From positions 1 through 32,124 of the forward strand of contig JADZAF010000099.1 of the NCBI GenBank assembly GCA_020852755.1: a stretch of DNA of 32,124 bases, read 5' to 3'. This DNA is from Bryobacterales bacterium (lineage in GTDB: Bacteria; Acidobacteriota; Terriglobia; Bryobacterales; Bryobacteraceae). The position numbers were made by a program, and so were the translations under genes. The stretch's first letter is position 1. The number at the start of each line of letters is the position of its first letter. The notes below the pieces were generated by a model. It ran no database searches, was not told where the DNA came from, and worked only from the letters and a program-made list of their open reading frames with translations. Below, in pieces: positions 23,187 to 32,124 of the stretch.

Positions 23187-24467
23187 ATGGCCCTGGGGCG
23201 ACTTCGGGACTGCCTGCGGCCGGACGAGGCCGAGCAGGACGAAGCCTTTCGACAACAGATCAAGGAGTTCAGTTGCGCCGGGCTGGGCGTGCTGGGCGGC
23301 ACCGAAGTGTTGATCCCCGGCCTGTGGGTGCTGGCTGCCTGGCTGGCCGGAAGCCCGGCGCCGGCCGGCAGGCTTTGGCAGGCGGCGCTGGTTTCGGCCG
23401 TCGGCCTGGCTACGTTCTCCGCCGGCCTGCTTCCCTGGGTCAAGCGCCGCCCGCGGGCGGCGGCGGTGGTCTCGGCCTGGCTGGTGGCGGTGGCTTTGAT
23501 CGCCTTCCCCCTGGAGAATTACCTGGCCGGGGAAATCGCGCTGCTGATGCTGGTCACGGTAGCAGCCATTCCGCTGCGGCCTCTGCAGACCCTCTCGCTG
23601 GGGTTGGCCATCACCGTACCTTCGCTGGTTTTCGTAGGAGCGCAGCCCAGTCTTGCACTGTTCCTGCTGTTGGTGACAGCGGCCTCGACCGGTCTGACCA
23701 GCGTGATGTACTGCCAGCGCCGGGCGCAGTACCGGTCGCAGGCCAGCGCGGCGCTGTACGAGCGCGCGGCTTCGTTGAGCAAACTGGCCGCGGCCGTGAG
23801 CCACGAACTGGGCTCGCCCATCGGTGTGCTGACCAGCTCCATCGACACTCTGCTGGTTCTGGCTGCCCGGCAGGCCACGGCTCCCGCCGAAGAGCAGGCC
23901 AAGCTCGTCGCGCTGCAAGCCGACCTGCGGCGCACCGTCAGCCAGTCGGCGAAACGGCTGCAGACCATCGTCACCCGCGTGCAGGGCCTCACCAATCTGG
24001 AAGATGCCGAGATCGCCACGGCCAACCTGAATGACCTGCTGCGCGACGCCTTGGCCCAGTACGAGCCGGAACTGCAAGGCAAAGTGACCGTGAGCCTGGA
24101 CCTGCAGCCCCTGCCGCCTCTGGCTTGCCGCGCCCGCCAGTTGAGCGCCGTTTTTTCCACGCTGCTGAGCAATGCGATCAAGGCTGTGAACGGGGGCGGC
24201 CGGATCGTCATCTCGACCCGCGACCAGGGCAGCCAGGTGGAAGTGGCGGTCAGCGACAACGGGCGTGGCGTTCCGGCGGCCGAACTGGAAACCATCTTCG
24301 ACCCCGGCTTCATGGAGAAATCGGGCCGGATTTCCACACGCAACTGGAGCCTCTTCAGCGCCCGGCAGATCGTGCTGGAGCACGGGGGCGAAATCCGCAT
24401 CGGGAGCCGCGAGGGCAAGGGAACCAGCGTCCGCATCACTCTGCCCTACCGGGCTTCGGTGGAGTAG
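23187..24467 (+). CDS. Orphan membrane sensor histidine kinase
   Basis: The 426-residue protein has about five to six transmembrane helices in the first 180 residues with very short loops, so the sensor part is embedded in the membrane. The kinase core follows: H-box AAAVSHELGSPIGVL with His206 as phosphoacceptor, a dimerisation helix, N-box LLSNAIKAV, G1 box DNGRGVP, F box IFDPGF and G2 box REGKGTSVRITLP. The H-box has ELGSP where most kinases have ELRTP. No response regulator is encoded nearby on either side, so its partner is elsewhere. The next gene, hss, is 115 nt downstream on the same strand, with a 6-bp GGCGGC/GCCGCC hairpin (24523-24542) between. Confidence 0.9.
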   Translation: MALGRLRDCLRPDEAEQDEAFRQQIKEFSCAGLGVLGGTEVLIPGLWVLAAWLAGSPAPAGRLWQAALVSAVGLATFSAGLLPWVKRRPRAAAVVSAWLVAVALIAFPLENYLAGEIALLMLVTVAAIPLRPLQTLSLGLAITVPSLVFVGAQPSLALFLLLVTAASTGLTSVMYCQRRAQYRSQASAALYERAASLSKLAAAVSHELGSPIGVLTSSIDTLLVLAARQATAPAEEQAKLVALQADLRRTVSQSAKRLQTIVTRVQGLTNLEDAEIATANLNDLLRDALAQYEPELQGKVTVSLDLQPLPPLACRARQLSAVFSTLLSNAIKAVNGGGRIVISTRDQGSQVEVAVSDNGRGVPAAELETIFDPGFMEKSGRISTRNWSLFSARQIVLEHGGEIRIGSREGKGTSVRITLPYRASVE

Positions 24468-24582
24468 GCCATCACCCGGTTCGGCAAAAGACAGGCTGAA
24501 CAGAGCCTCCGGCGGCGAGGGGGGCGGCTTCAGAAGGCCGCCGCGGGAGTGGGAGCCGCGGCCGCCAGAGAACGAATTCACC

Positions 24583-26031
24583 ATGCTCGAGTTCAACAAC
24601 AAAGTCCTCATCACCGGATTCGGAGTTGTGGCGCAATCCGCCTTGCCGCTGCTTTTGCGGCACACCGGCATCCCTTGCCGGAACATCACCGTCATCGATT
24701 TCGCGGATCGTACCGAAGCCCTGCGCTCGTGGGCTGAAAAGGGTGTCAGGTTCGTCCGGGAACGAGTGCTGCCGCACAATATGGCGGACCTGTTGTCACG
24801 TCATGTGGATCCGGGCGGGCTGATCATCGATCTGACCTGGAGCATCGATTTCTTCAGCATCCTGGAATGGGCCCGCGAGCGCCAGGCTCTCTACGTCAAC
24901 GCCTCGCTGGAGTCCTGGGATCCCTCGGCCGAACTGGAGGCCAAGTCGCTGTTCGACAAATCGCTGTACAGCCGCTACTTGAGGGCCTCGCGGCTCGCCG
25001 CTGAGTACCGCGGGGGGCCCACCGCGGCCGTCGATCAGGGCGCCAACCCCGGCCTGATTTCGAGCTTCGTCAAGAAGGGCCTGCTGGATATCGCGGAAGC
25101 CCTGCTCCGCGGCGACAGCCCTCATCCCGTCAACCGGAAACGCCTGGAAGCGCTGGCCGCCGGCGGGAATTTCGCCGAACTGGCGGAGGAGTTGGGCGTG
25201 CGCACCATCCACTGCAGCGAGTTGGATACGCAGCGCGCCCAGCACCCCAAACAGGCTGACGAATTCGTGGGCACATGGAGTGTGGAAGGCATGTGGGAGG
25301 AGGCGGTGGCTCCCTGCGAGTTCGCCTGGGGAACCCACGAGAAGTGGGAGCCGCCCCTGGCCCAGCGGCCGGACAGCGGCCCCGGAAACCAGATCGTCCT
25401 GCCGCGCATGGGGATGAACACCTGGGTGCGGTCCTGGGTCCCCAGCCAGGAGATCGTCGGGATGGTGATCACGCACGGGGAGACCTACGGCATTTCGCGC
25501 GCGCTGACCGTCCGCGACGCGTCCGGCGTTCGCTACCGGCCGACGGTCCTGTATGCCTACCAGCCCTGCGGCGACTCGCTGCTCTCGCTGCACGAGTTGC
25601 GCTGCCGGAACTACGCCTTGCACCCCGGAATCCGCATCCTGACGCGGGAAACCTGCGATGGCAGCGACACCATGGGGGCCCTTTTGATGGGCCACCCGTT
25701 CAAGTCCTGGTGGACCGGCTCGAATCTCTCCATCGCTCAGGGGCGGGAGCACGTCCCGGAAACCAATGCCACCGCGGTTCAAGTGGCTGTGGGCCTGGTC
25801 GCGGGAGTGCTCTGGACCCTGAGGAATCCGCGGCGCGGCCTATGCTTTCCGGAGGACCTGCCGCACGACGAAATCCTCGCATTCGCCCGGCCTTACCTGG
25901 GCACGGCCCAGTCGAGGGCCGTGGACTGGACGCCTTTGACCACCTACCGTTCCTACTTCCCCGAGAACCCGAAGGCGGAGCCCGACTGGGAGGATCCCTG
26001 GCAATTCCGCAATTTCCTGTTCCGGCCCTGA
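24583..26031 (+). CDS. hss: Homospermidine synthase
   Basis: The enzyme makes sym-homospermidine from two putrescines (or putrescine and spermidine) using NAD. The 482-residue length fits the bacterial family, which belongs to the saccharopine-dehydrogenase-like Rossmann group. Seen: VLITGFGVVAQSALPLLLRH (nucleotide loop, about residues 8-27), VIDFADR, IIDLTWSIDFFSILEWA, AVDQGANPGLISSFVKKGL, NTWVRSW and GSDTMGALLMGHPFKSWWTGSNL. The ATG at 24583 begins right at the Rossmann strand, as in homologues; the frame stays open upstream but shows no homologous residues. A weak GAACGAATT rather than a true Shine-Dalgarno precedes it. A arginase gene 4.4 kb downstream could supply ornithine for putrescine. 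Confidence 0.9.
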   Translation: MLEFNNKVLITGFGVVAQSALPLLLRHTGIPCRNITVIDFADRTEALRSWAEKGVRFVRERVLPHNMADLLSRHVDPGGLIIDLTWSIDFFSILEWARERQALYVNASLESWDPSAELEAKSLFDKSLYSRYLRASRLAAEYRGGPTAAVDQGANPGLISSFVKKGLLDIAEALLRGDSPHPVNRKRLEALAAGGNFAELAEELGVRTIHCSELDTQRAQHPKQADEFVGTWSVEGMWEEAVAPCEFAWGTHEKWEPPLAQRPDSGPGNQIVLPRMGMNTWVRSWVPSQEIVGMVITHGETYGISRALTVRDASGVRYRPTVLYAYQPCGDSLLSLHELRCRNYALHPGIRILTRETCDGSDTMGALLMGHPFKSWWTGSNLSIAQGREHVPETNATAVQVAVGLVAGVLWTLRNPRRGLCFPEDLPHDEILAFARPYLGTAQSRAVDWTPLTTYRSYFPENPKAEPDWEDPWQFRNFLFRP

Positions 26032-26045
26032 CGCGGAGCCGGCGC

Positions 26046-26051
26046 TATACT
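26046..26051 (+). promoter_or_regulatory. Candidate -10 box ahead of the doxX upstream ORF
   Basis: TATACT matches the -10 consensus at five of six positions and lies just after the hss stop codon. No good -35 is seen at standard spacing. Transcription from here would give a leader of about 57 nt before the 14-codon ORF. Confidence 0.35.
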
Positions 26052-26114
26052 GCGAGTACCGGCGGACAAATCCGGAGGCTGAGCGTCCGGCGAGCATCGA
26101 CGGGAGGGAGGGAG

Positions 26115-26159
26115 ATGGGCAACCGGCTGCGATTTCCGGCGGCAGGAGTTCTGCTGTGA
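26115..26159 (+). CDS. 14-codon upstream ORF overlapping the doxX start
   Basis: ATG at 26115 opens a short frame, MGNRLRFPAAGVLL, that ends in TGA sharing bases with the doxX start (GTGA). A very strong purine run (GGGAGGGAGGGAG) sits directly before its ATG, stronger than the site used by doxX itself (GGCAGGAG inside this small ORF). The arrangement is that of a leader peptide whose translation controls access to the next start. It may equally be fortuitous; no product is known. Confidence 0.4.
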   Translation: MGNRLRFPAAGVLL

Positions 26160-26584
26160 GGCGGCTGCTGCGTTCGAACGCCCCGGCCGCGACCATTCTG
26201 ATCCGCCTGATGGTGGGCGCGGTCTTCCTCTCGGAAGGAATCCAGAAGTTTCTGTACTCCGGCCAGTTGGGCGCCGGCCGCTTTGCGAAGATTGGGATTC
26301 CCGCTCCCGAGGTCCTGGGACCGGTGGTCGCGGCTTTCGAGATCCTCTGCGGCAGCCTCATGCTGGCCGGCCTGGCGACCCGCCTGGCGGCGCTCCCGTT
26401 GATCGCCATCATGACCGTGGCCCTGGCTTCCACCAAGATCCCCATCGGTCTGGCCAGAGGCTTCTGGGCCATGGCGCACGAAGCTCGCACCGACGTTTCC
26501 ATGCTGCTGGGTGCGCTGTTCCTCCTTGCCGTGGGCGCCGGCCCCTGGTCGTTGGACGGGTTCGTCACCCGCCGGCGGGATTGA
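26156..26584 (+). CDS. DoxX-family inner-membrane protein
   Basis: The 142-residue protein has four hydrophobic helices and the DoxX/SURF4-like pattern: LIRLMVGAVFLSEGIQKFLY near the start, then GIPAPEVLGPVVAAFEILCGSLMLAGLATRLAAL. DoxX proteins are small quinone-linked or redox-associated membrane subunits, some working in thiol or thiosulfate metabolism, but most have no assigned reaction. The GTG start at 26156 is served by CAGGAG about 9 nt upstream. The neighbouring ggt would suggest a glutathione/redox link, which is inference only. Confidence 0.85.
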   Translation: MRRLLRSNAPAATILIRLMVGAVFLSEGIQKFLYSGQLGAGRFAKIGIPAPEVLGPVVAAFEILCGSLMLAGLATRLAALPLIAIMTVALASTKIPIGLARGFWAMAHEARTDVSMLLGALFLLAVGAGPWSLDGFVTRRRD

Positions 26585-26610
26585 CGGGACGCCGCGGAGC
26601 CGGCCTACAG

Positions 26611-26616
26611 TAAAAT
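26611..26616 (+). promoter_or_regulatory. Candidate -10 box of a near-leaderless promoter (ggt)
   Basis: TAAAAT ends 8 nt before ATG 26625, with an overlapping TACAGT at 26606-26611 and TTGACG at 26581-26586 further upstream. The TTGACG-TACAGT spacing of 19 bp is workable. Only a weak GAAG precedes the ATG. Confidence 0.4.
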
Positions 26617-26624
26617 CGAAGTTC

Positions 26625-28283
26625 ATGCCCGTGTTCCGAAGCTCCGTGCTCCTGCTGGCGGCTGCCGCCTGCCTGTTCGCCCGCCAGCCGGTCCGGGCCC
26701 GGCACGCCATGGTGGTTACCCGGGAGACGCATGCCACGCAGGCGGGGCTCAAGGTGCTCCGGGCGGGCGGCAACGCGGTAGATGCCGCCATCGCGGTGGG
26801 TTTCGCCCTGGCCGTCACCCATCCGGCGGCGGGAAACCTGGGCGGAGGCGGCTTCCTGCTGGTTCGCCGCGCCAATGGGGAAACGGTCTTCCTGGATTTC
26901 CGCGAGCGCGCTCCTCTGCGGGCCTCCCGCGACATGTACCTGAATGCCGGCGGCGGCCTCACCGATGCCAGCCGGGTGGGGTATCTGGCTTCGGGCGTGC
27001 CCGGCACCGTGCGCGGCCTGGAGCTGGCCCACAGAAGGTTCGGGAGCAGGAAGTGGGCCGACCTGGTGGAGCCCGCGGTGCAGCTGGCCGCTCAAGGTTT
27101 TCCCGTCTCGTACGGACTGGCGCAATCACTCAGGTCTTCCCGCGAACTGCTCGGCGGCCATCCCGAGTCCAAGCGGATCTTTCTCAACAACGGCGCGTTT
27201 CATGAGCCCGGGGCCCGGCTGGTGCAGCCCGAACTGGCCCGCACGCTGGCCCGGATTCGCGATCAGGGCAGCCGCGATTTCTATGAAGGCGAGACCGCCC
27301 GCCGGCTGGCGGCGGACATGGCGGCGAACGGCGGCCTGATCGGACTGGAAGACCTGCGAAGCTACCAGGCCGTGGAACGTAAGCCGCTCGCCGGGCGTTA
27401 CCGCGGCCTGGAGATCCTCACGGCTCCGCCGCCGAGTTCCGGCGGCATCGGCATCCTGCAAATGCTGGGCGTCCTGGAAGGCACGGACTACCAGGCGCCG
27501 GGGGCCGGCTCGGCCGCCTCGCTGCATTACCTGGCGGAGGCCATGCGGCGCTTCTTCTTCGACCGTGCCCGCTACCTGGGCGACCCCGATTTCGGTCCTC
27601 TGCCGGTGGAGAAACTCCTGAGCCGGGAGCGCATCGAACGCCAGCGCGCCTCCATCGACCCGGCCCGGGCTACTCCCAGTTCCGGGCTGGCGCCGGACTG
27701 GCTTGAACCCTCCCAGACCACCCATTACACCGTGGTTGACGCGCAAGGTAACGTCGCAGCCGTCACTTACACGCTGAACGGCAGTTACGGCAGCGGCGTC
27801 ACCGCCCGGGGCCTGGGTTTCCTGTTGAACAACGAGATGGACGATTTCGCCGCCAAGCCGGGCCATCCCAACCTGTTCGGGCTGGTTCAGGGCGAGGCCA
27901 ACGCCATCGCGCCGCGCAAGCGGCCGCTCTCTTCGATGACGCCGACTATCGTTCTGCGCGGCGGCCGCTTCTACATGGCCCTGGGGTCGCCGGGCGGTCC
28001 CACCATCATCAACACTGTCCTTCAGGTGCTGGTGAACGTGGTCGACTTCGGCATGAACGTTCAGGAAGCGGTGGATTGGCCGCGCATACACCACCAGTGG
28101 CTGCCCGACGAACTGCTGGTGGAACGCGGCTTTTCACCCGATACCATCGCCCTGCTGAAATCGCGCGGCCACCAGGTCCGCATGCGGCAGTCCATCGGCG
28201 ACGTGGCCGCCGTCGTTTCCGACGGCGGATGGCTGCAGGGAGCGCCGGACGGCCGCAGCGAAGCGACCGCGGAGGGTTACTGA
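26625..28283 (+). CDS. ggt: Gamma-glutamyltransferase/glutathione hydrolase
   Basis: This periplasmic N-terminal-nucleophile enzyme removes or transfers the gamma-glutamyl group of glutathione and related peptides. The 552-residue precursor has a signal peptide (about 1-20), the substrate-binding N-terminal region (GGNAVDAAIAVGFALAVTHP, GGGGFLLVR, DFRERAP), and the self-cleavage site SQ|TTHYTVVD with Thr365 as the new N-terminal nucleophile of the small subunit. After it come GSYGSGV and LSSMTPTIV, then GSPGGPTIINTVLQVL. All family landmarks are present, so it should be active. The downstream gene starts 3 nt after its stop. Confidence 0.94.
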   Translation: MPVFRSSVLLLAAAACLFARQPVRARHAMVVTRETHATQAGLKVLRAGGNAVDAAIAVGFALAVTHPAAGNLGGGGFLLVRRANGETVFLDFRERAPLRASRDMYLNAGGGLTDASRVGYLASGVPGTVRGLELAHRRFGSRKWADLVEPAVQLAAQGFPVSYGLAQSLRSSRELLGGHPESKRIFLNNGAFHEPGARLVQPELARTLARIRDQGSRDFYEGETARRLAADMAANGGLIGLEDLRSYQAVERKPLAGRYRGLEILTAPPPSSGGIGILQMLGVLEGTDYQAPGAGSAASLHYLAEAMRRFFFDRARYLGDPDFGPLPVEKLLSRERIERQRASIDPARATPSSGLAPDWLEPSQTTHYTVVDAQGNVAAVTYTLNGSYGSGVTARGLGFLLNNEMDDFAAKPGHPNLFGLVQGEANAIAPRKRPLSSMTPTIVLRGGRFYMALGSPGGPTIINTVLQVLVNVVDFGMNVQEAVDWPRIHHQWLPDELLVERGFSPDTIALLKSRGHQVRMRQSIGDVAAVVSDGGWLQGAPDGRSEATAEGY

Positions 28284-28286
28284 GCG

Positions 28287-29126
28287 ATGCAGCGAGTTCT
28301 TTCCACTCATCTGTTGTCTAACCACCGTCTGACGGGCGCCATGCTGCAGCGGATCTGGCAGGCCGGCATTCCGGCCGTGGAGCTGTTCTGCGCCAGGCAG
28401 CACCTGGACTACCGCAACCCCAGCCAGATCGCCGAGCTGGGCTACTGGTTTCGCGATTCCGAGCTGAAGGTGCATTCGGTGCATGCCCCCATGTACAGCG
28501 ACGAGGTGTGGGGGCGCTCCGGCCCGCAGTCCGTGCTTTCCATCACCGAAACCAGCCTTCCCCGGCGCATCGAGACGGTCAACGAGATCAAGCGGGCCAT
28601 CGAGATGGCCGAGGTGATCCCCTTCCGCTACCTGATCCAGCACATTGGGGTGGCCCACGAGGAGTACGACGACCGCCGGGCCGACGCCGCCTTCACCGCG
28701 CTGGAGGAGTTGGCCGTCTTCGCCCGCCAGCGGGGCGTGGAGATCCTGCTGGAGAACATCCCCAACGCGTACTCCAGCGCCAACCGGCTGGTGCAGTTCC
28801 TGGCCAGCACCCACCTGGCTTTGCATTTCGTCTTCGACGTGGGCCATGCCAACATGGATGAGGGCGTGGACATGGCCTACTCGATCATGCAGGAACGCAT
28901 CCGCTCCACCCATGTTCACGACAACGACGGCCGGAATGATGTCCACCTGGTCCCCATGGTTTCGCAGGGAGGCACCGTGGACTGGCCCCGGACCATGCGC
29001 CTGCTGGCCTCGCGCCGCGATCAGTACCCGCTGGTCCTGGAATTGCGTGAGCCTGCCGGCGGCGCCGGCCACCCCATCGATATCGCCAAGGAATCCTTCA
29101 TGCGACTGGAGAGCCTGATCCAATGA
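28287..29126 (+). CDS. Sugar phosphate isomerase/epimerase (xylose isomerase-like TIM barrel)
   Basis: The 279-residue protein fits the AP-endonuclease-2-type TIM barrel. Metal-ligand candidates are ILLENIP (Glu), [13 protein letters not shown] (Asp, His), THVHDNDG (His, Asp) and the closing LELREP (Glu), spaced as in this family. Such proteins isomerise or epimerise sugars or act as hydrolases; the substrate cannot be told. GGAGGG (28271-28276) lies 10 nt before the ATG. The stop overlaps the asnS ATG by 4 nt (ATGA), so both are translated together. Confidence 0.85.
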   Translation: MQRVLSTHLLSNHRLTGAMLQRIWQAGIPAVELFCARQHLDYRNPSQIAELGYWFRDSELKVHSVHAPMYSDEVWGRSGPQSVLSITETSLPRRIETVNEIKRAIEMAEVIPFRYLIQHIGVAHEEYDDRRADAAFTALEELAVFARQRGVEILLENIPNAYSSANRLVQFLASTHLALHFVFDVGHANMDEGVDMAYSIMQERIRSTHVHDNDGRNDVHLVPMVSQGGTVDWPRTMRLLASRRDQYPLVLELREPAGGAGHPIDIAKESFMRLESLIQ

Positions 29127-30436
29127 ATACCCCTGCCCGCATCAGCATCGCGGAGGCGGCCCGGCACGCGGGCCGGAGCGTCGAGATCCGCGGCTGGCTG
29201 TACAATCTGCGCCGGTCGGGCAAGATCGCGTTTCCCATCGTGCGGGACGGCACCGGACTGATGCAGTGCGTGGCGGTCAAGAGCGCGCTGCCGGAAGAGG
29301 CTTTCGAAGCCATCCGCAACCTCACCCAGGAGTCCTCCGTCATCGTCACCGGCCGGATCCGGGCCGAGGAGCGGGCCGTGGGGGGCTACGAGATGGAGGT
29401 GGAGGGGTTGGAGGTGGTGCAGCGCATCCCCGAATCCCAGCCCTATCCCATCACCCCCAAGGAACACGGCGTGGAGTTCCTGATGGACCATCGCCACCTG
29501 TGGCTGCGCAGCCAGCGGCAGCATGCCATCATGCGCGTGCGCCACGAGGTGATCCGGGCCGTGCGCGACTACTTCGACTCCCACGGGTTCACCCTGATTG
29601 ACACGCCCATCTTCACCCCCGCCGCCTGCGAGGGCACCACCACGCTGTTTGAAGTGGACTACTTCGAAGACGAGAAGGCCTACCTCACGCAATCCGGCCA
29701 GCTCTACAACGAAGCCACCGCCATGGCCTTCGGCAAGGTTTACTGTTTCGGCCCCACCTTCCGGGCGGAGAAATCCAAGACCCGCCGGCATCTGACCGAG
29801 TTCTGGATGGTGGAGCCGGAGATGGCCTACGCCGATCTCGAGGAGGTCAAGCGGGTCGCCGAGGAGATGATCGTCTACGTCGTCGGGCGCGTGCTGGAGA
29901 ACCGCCGCCCCGAACTGCAGAAGCTCGAGCGGGACATTTCGAAGCTGGAGTGCGTCCGGGCGCCGTTCCCGCGCATGTCCTACGACGAAGCCGTGAAGAT
30001 CCTGCAGGAGGCCGGCAGCGAAATCCAGTGGGGCGGCGACTTCGGCGGCGGCGACGAAACCGTCCTGAGCCAGCGCTTCGAGAGCCCGCTGATGGTGGAC
30101 CGCTACCCGGCGGCGGTGAAGGCATTCTACATGCAGCCCGATCCCGGCCGTCCGGAAGTGGCGCTGGGCGTGGACGTCCTGGCGCCGGAAGGCTACGGCG
30201 AGATCATCGGCGGCGGCCAGCGCGTCCACGATCTGGACCTGCTGCTGGACCGCATCCGGGAGCACAACCTGCCGCCGGAGGCTTTCGACTGGTACATCGA
30301 CCTGCGCCGCTACGGCACGGTGCCGCACGGCGGCTTCGGCATGGGCATCGAGCGCTGCGTGGCCTGGATTTGCGGCCTGGAGCACGTGCGGGAGACGATC
30401 GCCTTCCCGCGCATGCTGTACCGCCTGAGGCCGTAG
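29123..30436 (+). CDS. asnS: Asparagine-tRNA ligase
   Basis: AsnS attaches asparagine to tRNA-Asn. The 437-residue protein has an N-terminal OB-fold anticodon domain ([26 protein letters not shown], about residues 17-42), then the class II core: [41 protein letters not shown] (motif 2; E-Y/F-W pattern of AsnS), GGGQRVHD, and motif 3 [16 protein letters not shown]. The length and the absence of the bacterial AspRS insertion support AsnRS rather than AspRS; a GGQR-type block is also seen in non-discriminating archaeal-like AspRS, a less likely alternative. Confidence 0.9.
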   Translation: MNTPARISIAEAARHAGRSVEIRGWLYNLRRSGKIAFPIVRDGTGLMQCVAVKSALPEEAFEAIRNLTQESSVIVTGRIRAEERAVGGYEMEVEGLEVVQRIPESQPYPITPKEHGVEFLMDHRHLWLRSQRQHAIMRVRHEVIRAVRDYFDSHGFTLIDTPIFTPAACEGTTTLFEVDYFEDEKAYLTQSGQLYNEATAMAFGKVYCFGPTFRAEKSKTRRHLTEFWMVEPEMAYADLEEVKRVAEEMIVYVVGRVLENRRPELQKLERDISKLECVRAPFPRMSYDEAVKILQEAGSEIQWGGDFGGGDETVLSQRFESPLMVDRYPAAVKAFYMQPDPGRPEVALGVDVLAPEGYGEIIGGGQRVHDLDLLLDRIREHNLPPEAFDWYIDLRRYGTVPHGGFGMGIERCVAWICGLEHVRETIAFPRMLYRLRP

Positions 30437-30443
30437 CGGGGCC

Positions 30444-31358
30444 ATGCGTCAGTCGCGCGTTGCCGTCATCGGAGCGCCGCTGGACCTGGGCCAGGACCGG
30501 CGCGGCGTGGACATGGGCCCTTCGGCCATCCGGGTGGCCAACCTGAACCGGCGGCTCACCTCGCTGGGCTACATGGTGACCGACCTGGGCAACGTGCACG
30601 TCGAGCAGTTGGAGAGCCTGCCCGAGGGCCCCAAGCGGGCCAGGTACCTGCCCCAGATCACGGCCAGCTGCCTGAAACTGGCCCGGCTGGTCGAGCAGGT
30701 CATGGACGAGGGAACGCTGCCGGTGGTGCTGGGCGGCGATCACTCCGTGGCTATCGGAACGGTGGCCGGAGTCTCCCGGCGTTTTCGCAAGCAGCGGCAG
30801 CGGATCGGGATCATCTGGGTGGACGCGCACGCCGACATGAACACCCCGCGCACCAGCCCCAGCGGGAACGTGCACGGCATGCCGCTGGCCTGCTGCGTCG
30901 GGATCGGGCCGCGCGAACTGACTCACCTGCTCGGCTACGCGCCCAAGGTGGATCCCCGGAACGTCGCGCTGGTGGGAGTGCGCGAGGTGGATGCCCTGGA
31001 GCGGCCTCACGTCCGTCACTCGGGCGTGCGCGCGTTCACCATGCGGGACATCGATGAGCGGGGCATGCGCGCCGTGATGCAGGACGCGCTGGCTATCGCG
31101 AGCGAGAACACGGCCGGGTTTCACGTCTCCCTGGACATGGACTACGTGGACCCCGCCGAGGCGCCCGGAGTGGGCACGCCCGTGCGGGGTGGCGGCACCT
31201 ATCGCGAGGCGCACCTGGCCATGGAGATGATCTGCGATTCCGGCCGCATGCTGGGCATGGAGGTGGTGGAGGTGAATCCGGTCATCGACCAGTTCAACCG
31301 TACGGCCAGCCTGGCGGTGGAACTCATCATGTCGGCCCTGGGAAAAAGAATTCTATGA
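30444..31358 (+). CDS. rocF: Arginase (ureohydrolase family)
   Basis: Arginase cleaves arginine to ornithine and urea with a two-manganese site. The 304-residue protein has all metal motifs: [10 protein letters not shown] (His), [11 protein letters not shown] (DAHAD), and [18 protein letters not shown] (SxDxDxxDP), plus HGMPLA and EVNPVID near the C-terminus. The [12 protein letters not shown] stretch after DAHAD and the length match arginases rather than agmatinases. It starts 7 nt after asnS, and its TGA overlaps the ddl ATG (ATGA). Ornithine made here could feed putrescine and then the homospermidine synthase upstream. Confidence 0.92.
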   Translation: MRQSRVAVIGAPLDLGQDRRGVDMGPSAIRVANLNRRLTSLGYMVTDLGNVHVEQLESLPEGPKRARYLPQITASCLKLARLVEQVMDEGTLPVVLGGDHSVAIGTVAGVSRRFRKQRQRIGIIWVDAHADMNTPRTSPSGNVHGMPLACCVGIGPRELTHLLGYAPKVDPRNVALVGVREVDALERPHVRHSGVRAFTMRDIDERGMRAVMQDALAIASENTAGFHVSLDMDYVDPAEAPGVGTPVRGGGTYREAHLAMEMICDSGRMLGMEVVEVNPVIDQFNRTASLAVELIMSALGKRIL

Positions 31359-32124
31359 AGCTTCGCGTGGCAGTGGTGTACGGGGGGCGCAGCGGGGAAC
31401 ATGAGGTCTCCCTGCGCTCGGCGGAATCGATCATGCGGGCCCTGGACCCGGCGAAGTACGAGATCGTCCGCTATTTCATCGATCAGGAAGGCCGCTGGGA
31501 TCCCCGGCCGATCCTGCCGGAGCCCGGCGCAAACCCGGGCGTCGACGTGGTATTCCCCGTTTTGCATGGCACGTTCGGCGAGGACGGCACCATGCAGGGG
31601 CTGCTGGAACTGGCCGGCCTGCCCTATGTGGGCGCCGGGGTGCTGGCCTCCGCGGTCTCCATGGACAAGGACATCATGAAGCGGCTGTGCCGCGAGCGCG
31701 GGCTGCCGGTGGTGGAATATGTGATCGTCCACCGCGAGCGCCTGGAAGCGCCCTGCCTGCCCTTTCCGTTTCCGGTCTTCGTCAAGCCGGCCAACCTGGG
31801 TTCTTCGGTCGGAATCTCGAAAGCCGGCGACGCCGGGGAACTGGCCGCCGCCCTGCGCCTGGCCGCCGGGTACGACCGCAAGATCATCGTCGAGCGGGCT
31901 ATCGTGGGGCGGGAACTGGAGTGCTCCGTTCTGGGCAACCGCGAACCCGTCGCCTCGCTGCCCTGCGAGATCCTGCCTTCGCGCGACTTCTACGACTACG
32001 AGGACAAGTATCTGCTCGACCAGGCCCAGTTCAAGCTGCCGGCCGAATTGCCGGAGGGCCGGGTCGAGGAACTGCGCCGGCTGGCGGTGGAGTGCTACCG
32101 GGCGGTGGAGTGCGAGGGCATGGC
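31355..32124 (+). CDS. ddl: D-alanine-D-alanine ligase (C-terminus beyond the window)
   Basis: Ddl joins two D-alanines for peptidoglycan precursors using ATP (ATP-grasp fold). The 256 codons present show [19 protein letters not shown] (residues 5-23), [48 protein letters not shown] and the omega-loop segment [13 protein letters not shown]. The tyrosine in FYDYE favours D-Ala-D-Ala over the VanA-type D-Ala-D-lactate enzymes, which have His there. The catalytic C-terminal metal motifs lie outside the window. The ATG overlaps the arginase stop; only a weak GGGAAAAAG precedes it. Confidence 0.92.
   Translation, partial: MKLRVAVVYGGRSGEHEVSLRSAESIMRALDPAKYEIVRYFIDQEGRWDPRPILPEPGANPGVDVVFPVLHGTFGEDGTMQGLLELAGLPYVGAGVLASAVSMDKDIMKRLCRERGLPVVEYVIVHRERLEAPCLPFPFPVFVKPANLGSSVGISKAGDAGELAAALRLAAGYDRKIIVERAIVGRELECSVLGNREPVASLPCEILPSRDFYDYEDKYLLDQAQFKLPAELPEGRVEELRRLAVECYRAVECEGM

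Noticed and set aside
23061..24779. A 572-codon minus-strand open frame
   Set aside because: Antisense to the histidine kinase, whose H, N and G boxes are unmistakable; the frame is Gln/Arg/Gly-rich with no recognisable domain.
31355..32124. VanA-type D-Ala-D-lactate ligase (vancomycin resistance)
   Set aside because: The omega-loop has the Tyr (FYDYE) of normal Ddl and there are no vanH/vanX genes.

Overview
The window is GC-rich, densely packed chromosomal DNA from a Gram-negative (diderm) bacterium. An LptE-type lipoprotein, two Omp85-type beta-barrels and several Sec signal peptides show an outer membrane. The gene mix (a Ser/Thr kinase fused to TPRs, Tat-like RRREFL leaders, pairs of large secreted paralogues, homospermidine synthase) suggests Acidobacteriota, Bryobacter/Solibacter-like. 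That placement is an inference; there is no rRNA or tRNA here to settle it. I see no mobile element, CRISPR array or phage gene.

Layout. 1-2366: tail of an FtsX-like permease, an NmrA-DinB pair (-), and a small membrane protein with an NlpC/P60 hydrolase (+). 2422-7043 (-): an apparent osmotic/ion-stress cluster in the order CPA2 antiporter, GpgS-type glycosyltransferase, a second glycosyltransferase (glucosylglycerate-synthase-like) and a mechanosensitive-channel-like membrane protein. 7134-11204 (+): a tight envelope/housekeeping operon, psd-pssA-(dead Asd paralogue)-lptE-holA.

11299-23052 is the most unusual part. A two-gene cassette, a POTRA-less Omp85-type barrel overlapping an unrecognised exported protein by exactly 28 nt, occurs twice in opposite orientation. 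The exported protein carries conserved residues that look like a protein-kinase-like fold (Lys ... HxDxxxxN ... DFG). The first cassette runs straight into a secreted purple-acid-phosphatase-like enzyme. Between the cassettes lie a transmembrane Ser/Thr kinase with TPRs, a cupredoxin-like protein, a HAD hydrolase and an M48 peptidase homologue that has lost its zinc site. I propose an extracytoplasmic kinase/phosphatase system attached to the outer membrane.

23187-32124 (+): an orphan membrane histidine kinase, homospermidine synthase, DoxX preceded by a 14-codon upstream ORF, gamma-glutamyltransferase, then an overlapping series of sugar isomerase/epimerase, asnS, arginase and ddl (cut by the window end). 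Arginase (ornithine) and homospermidine synthase suggest a polyamine link. Several genes have a -10-like hexamer 6-8 nt before the start codon and no Shine-Dalgarno, suggesting leaderless transcripts.
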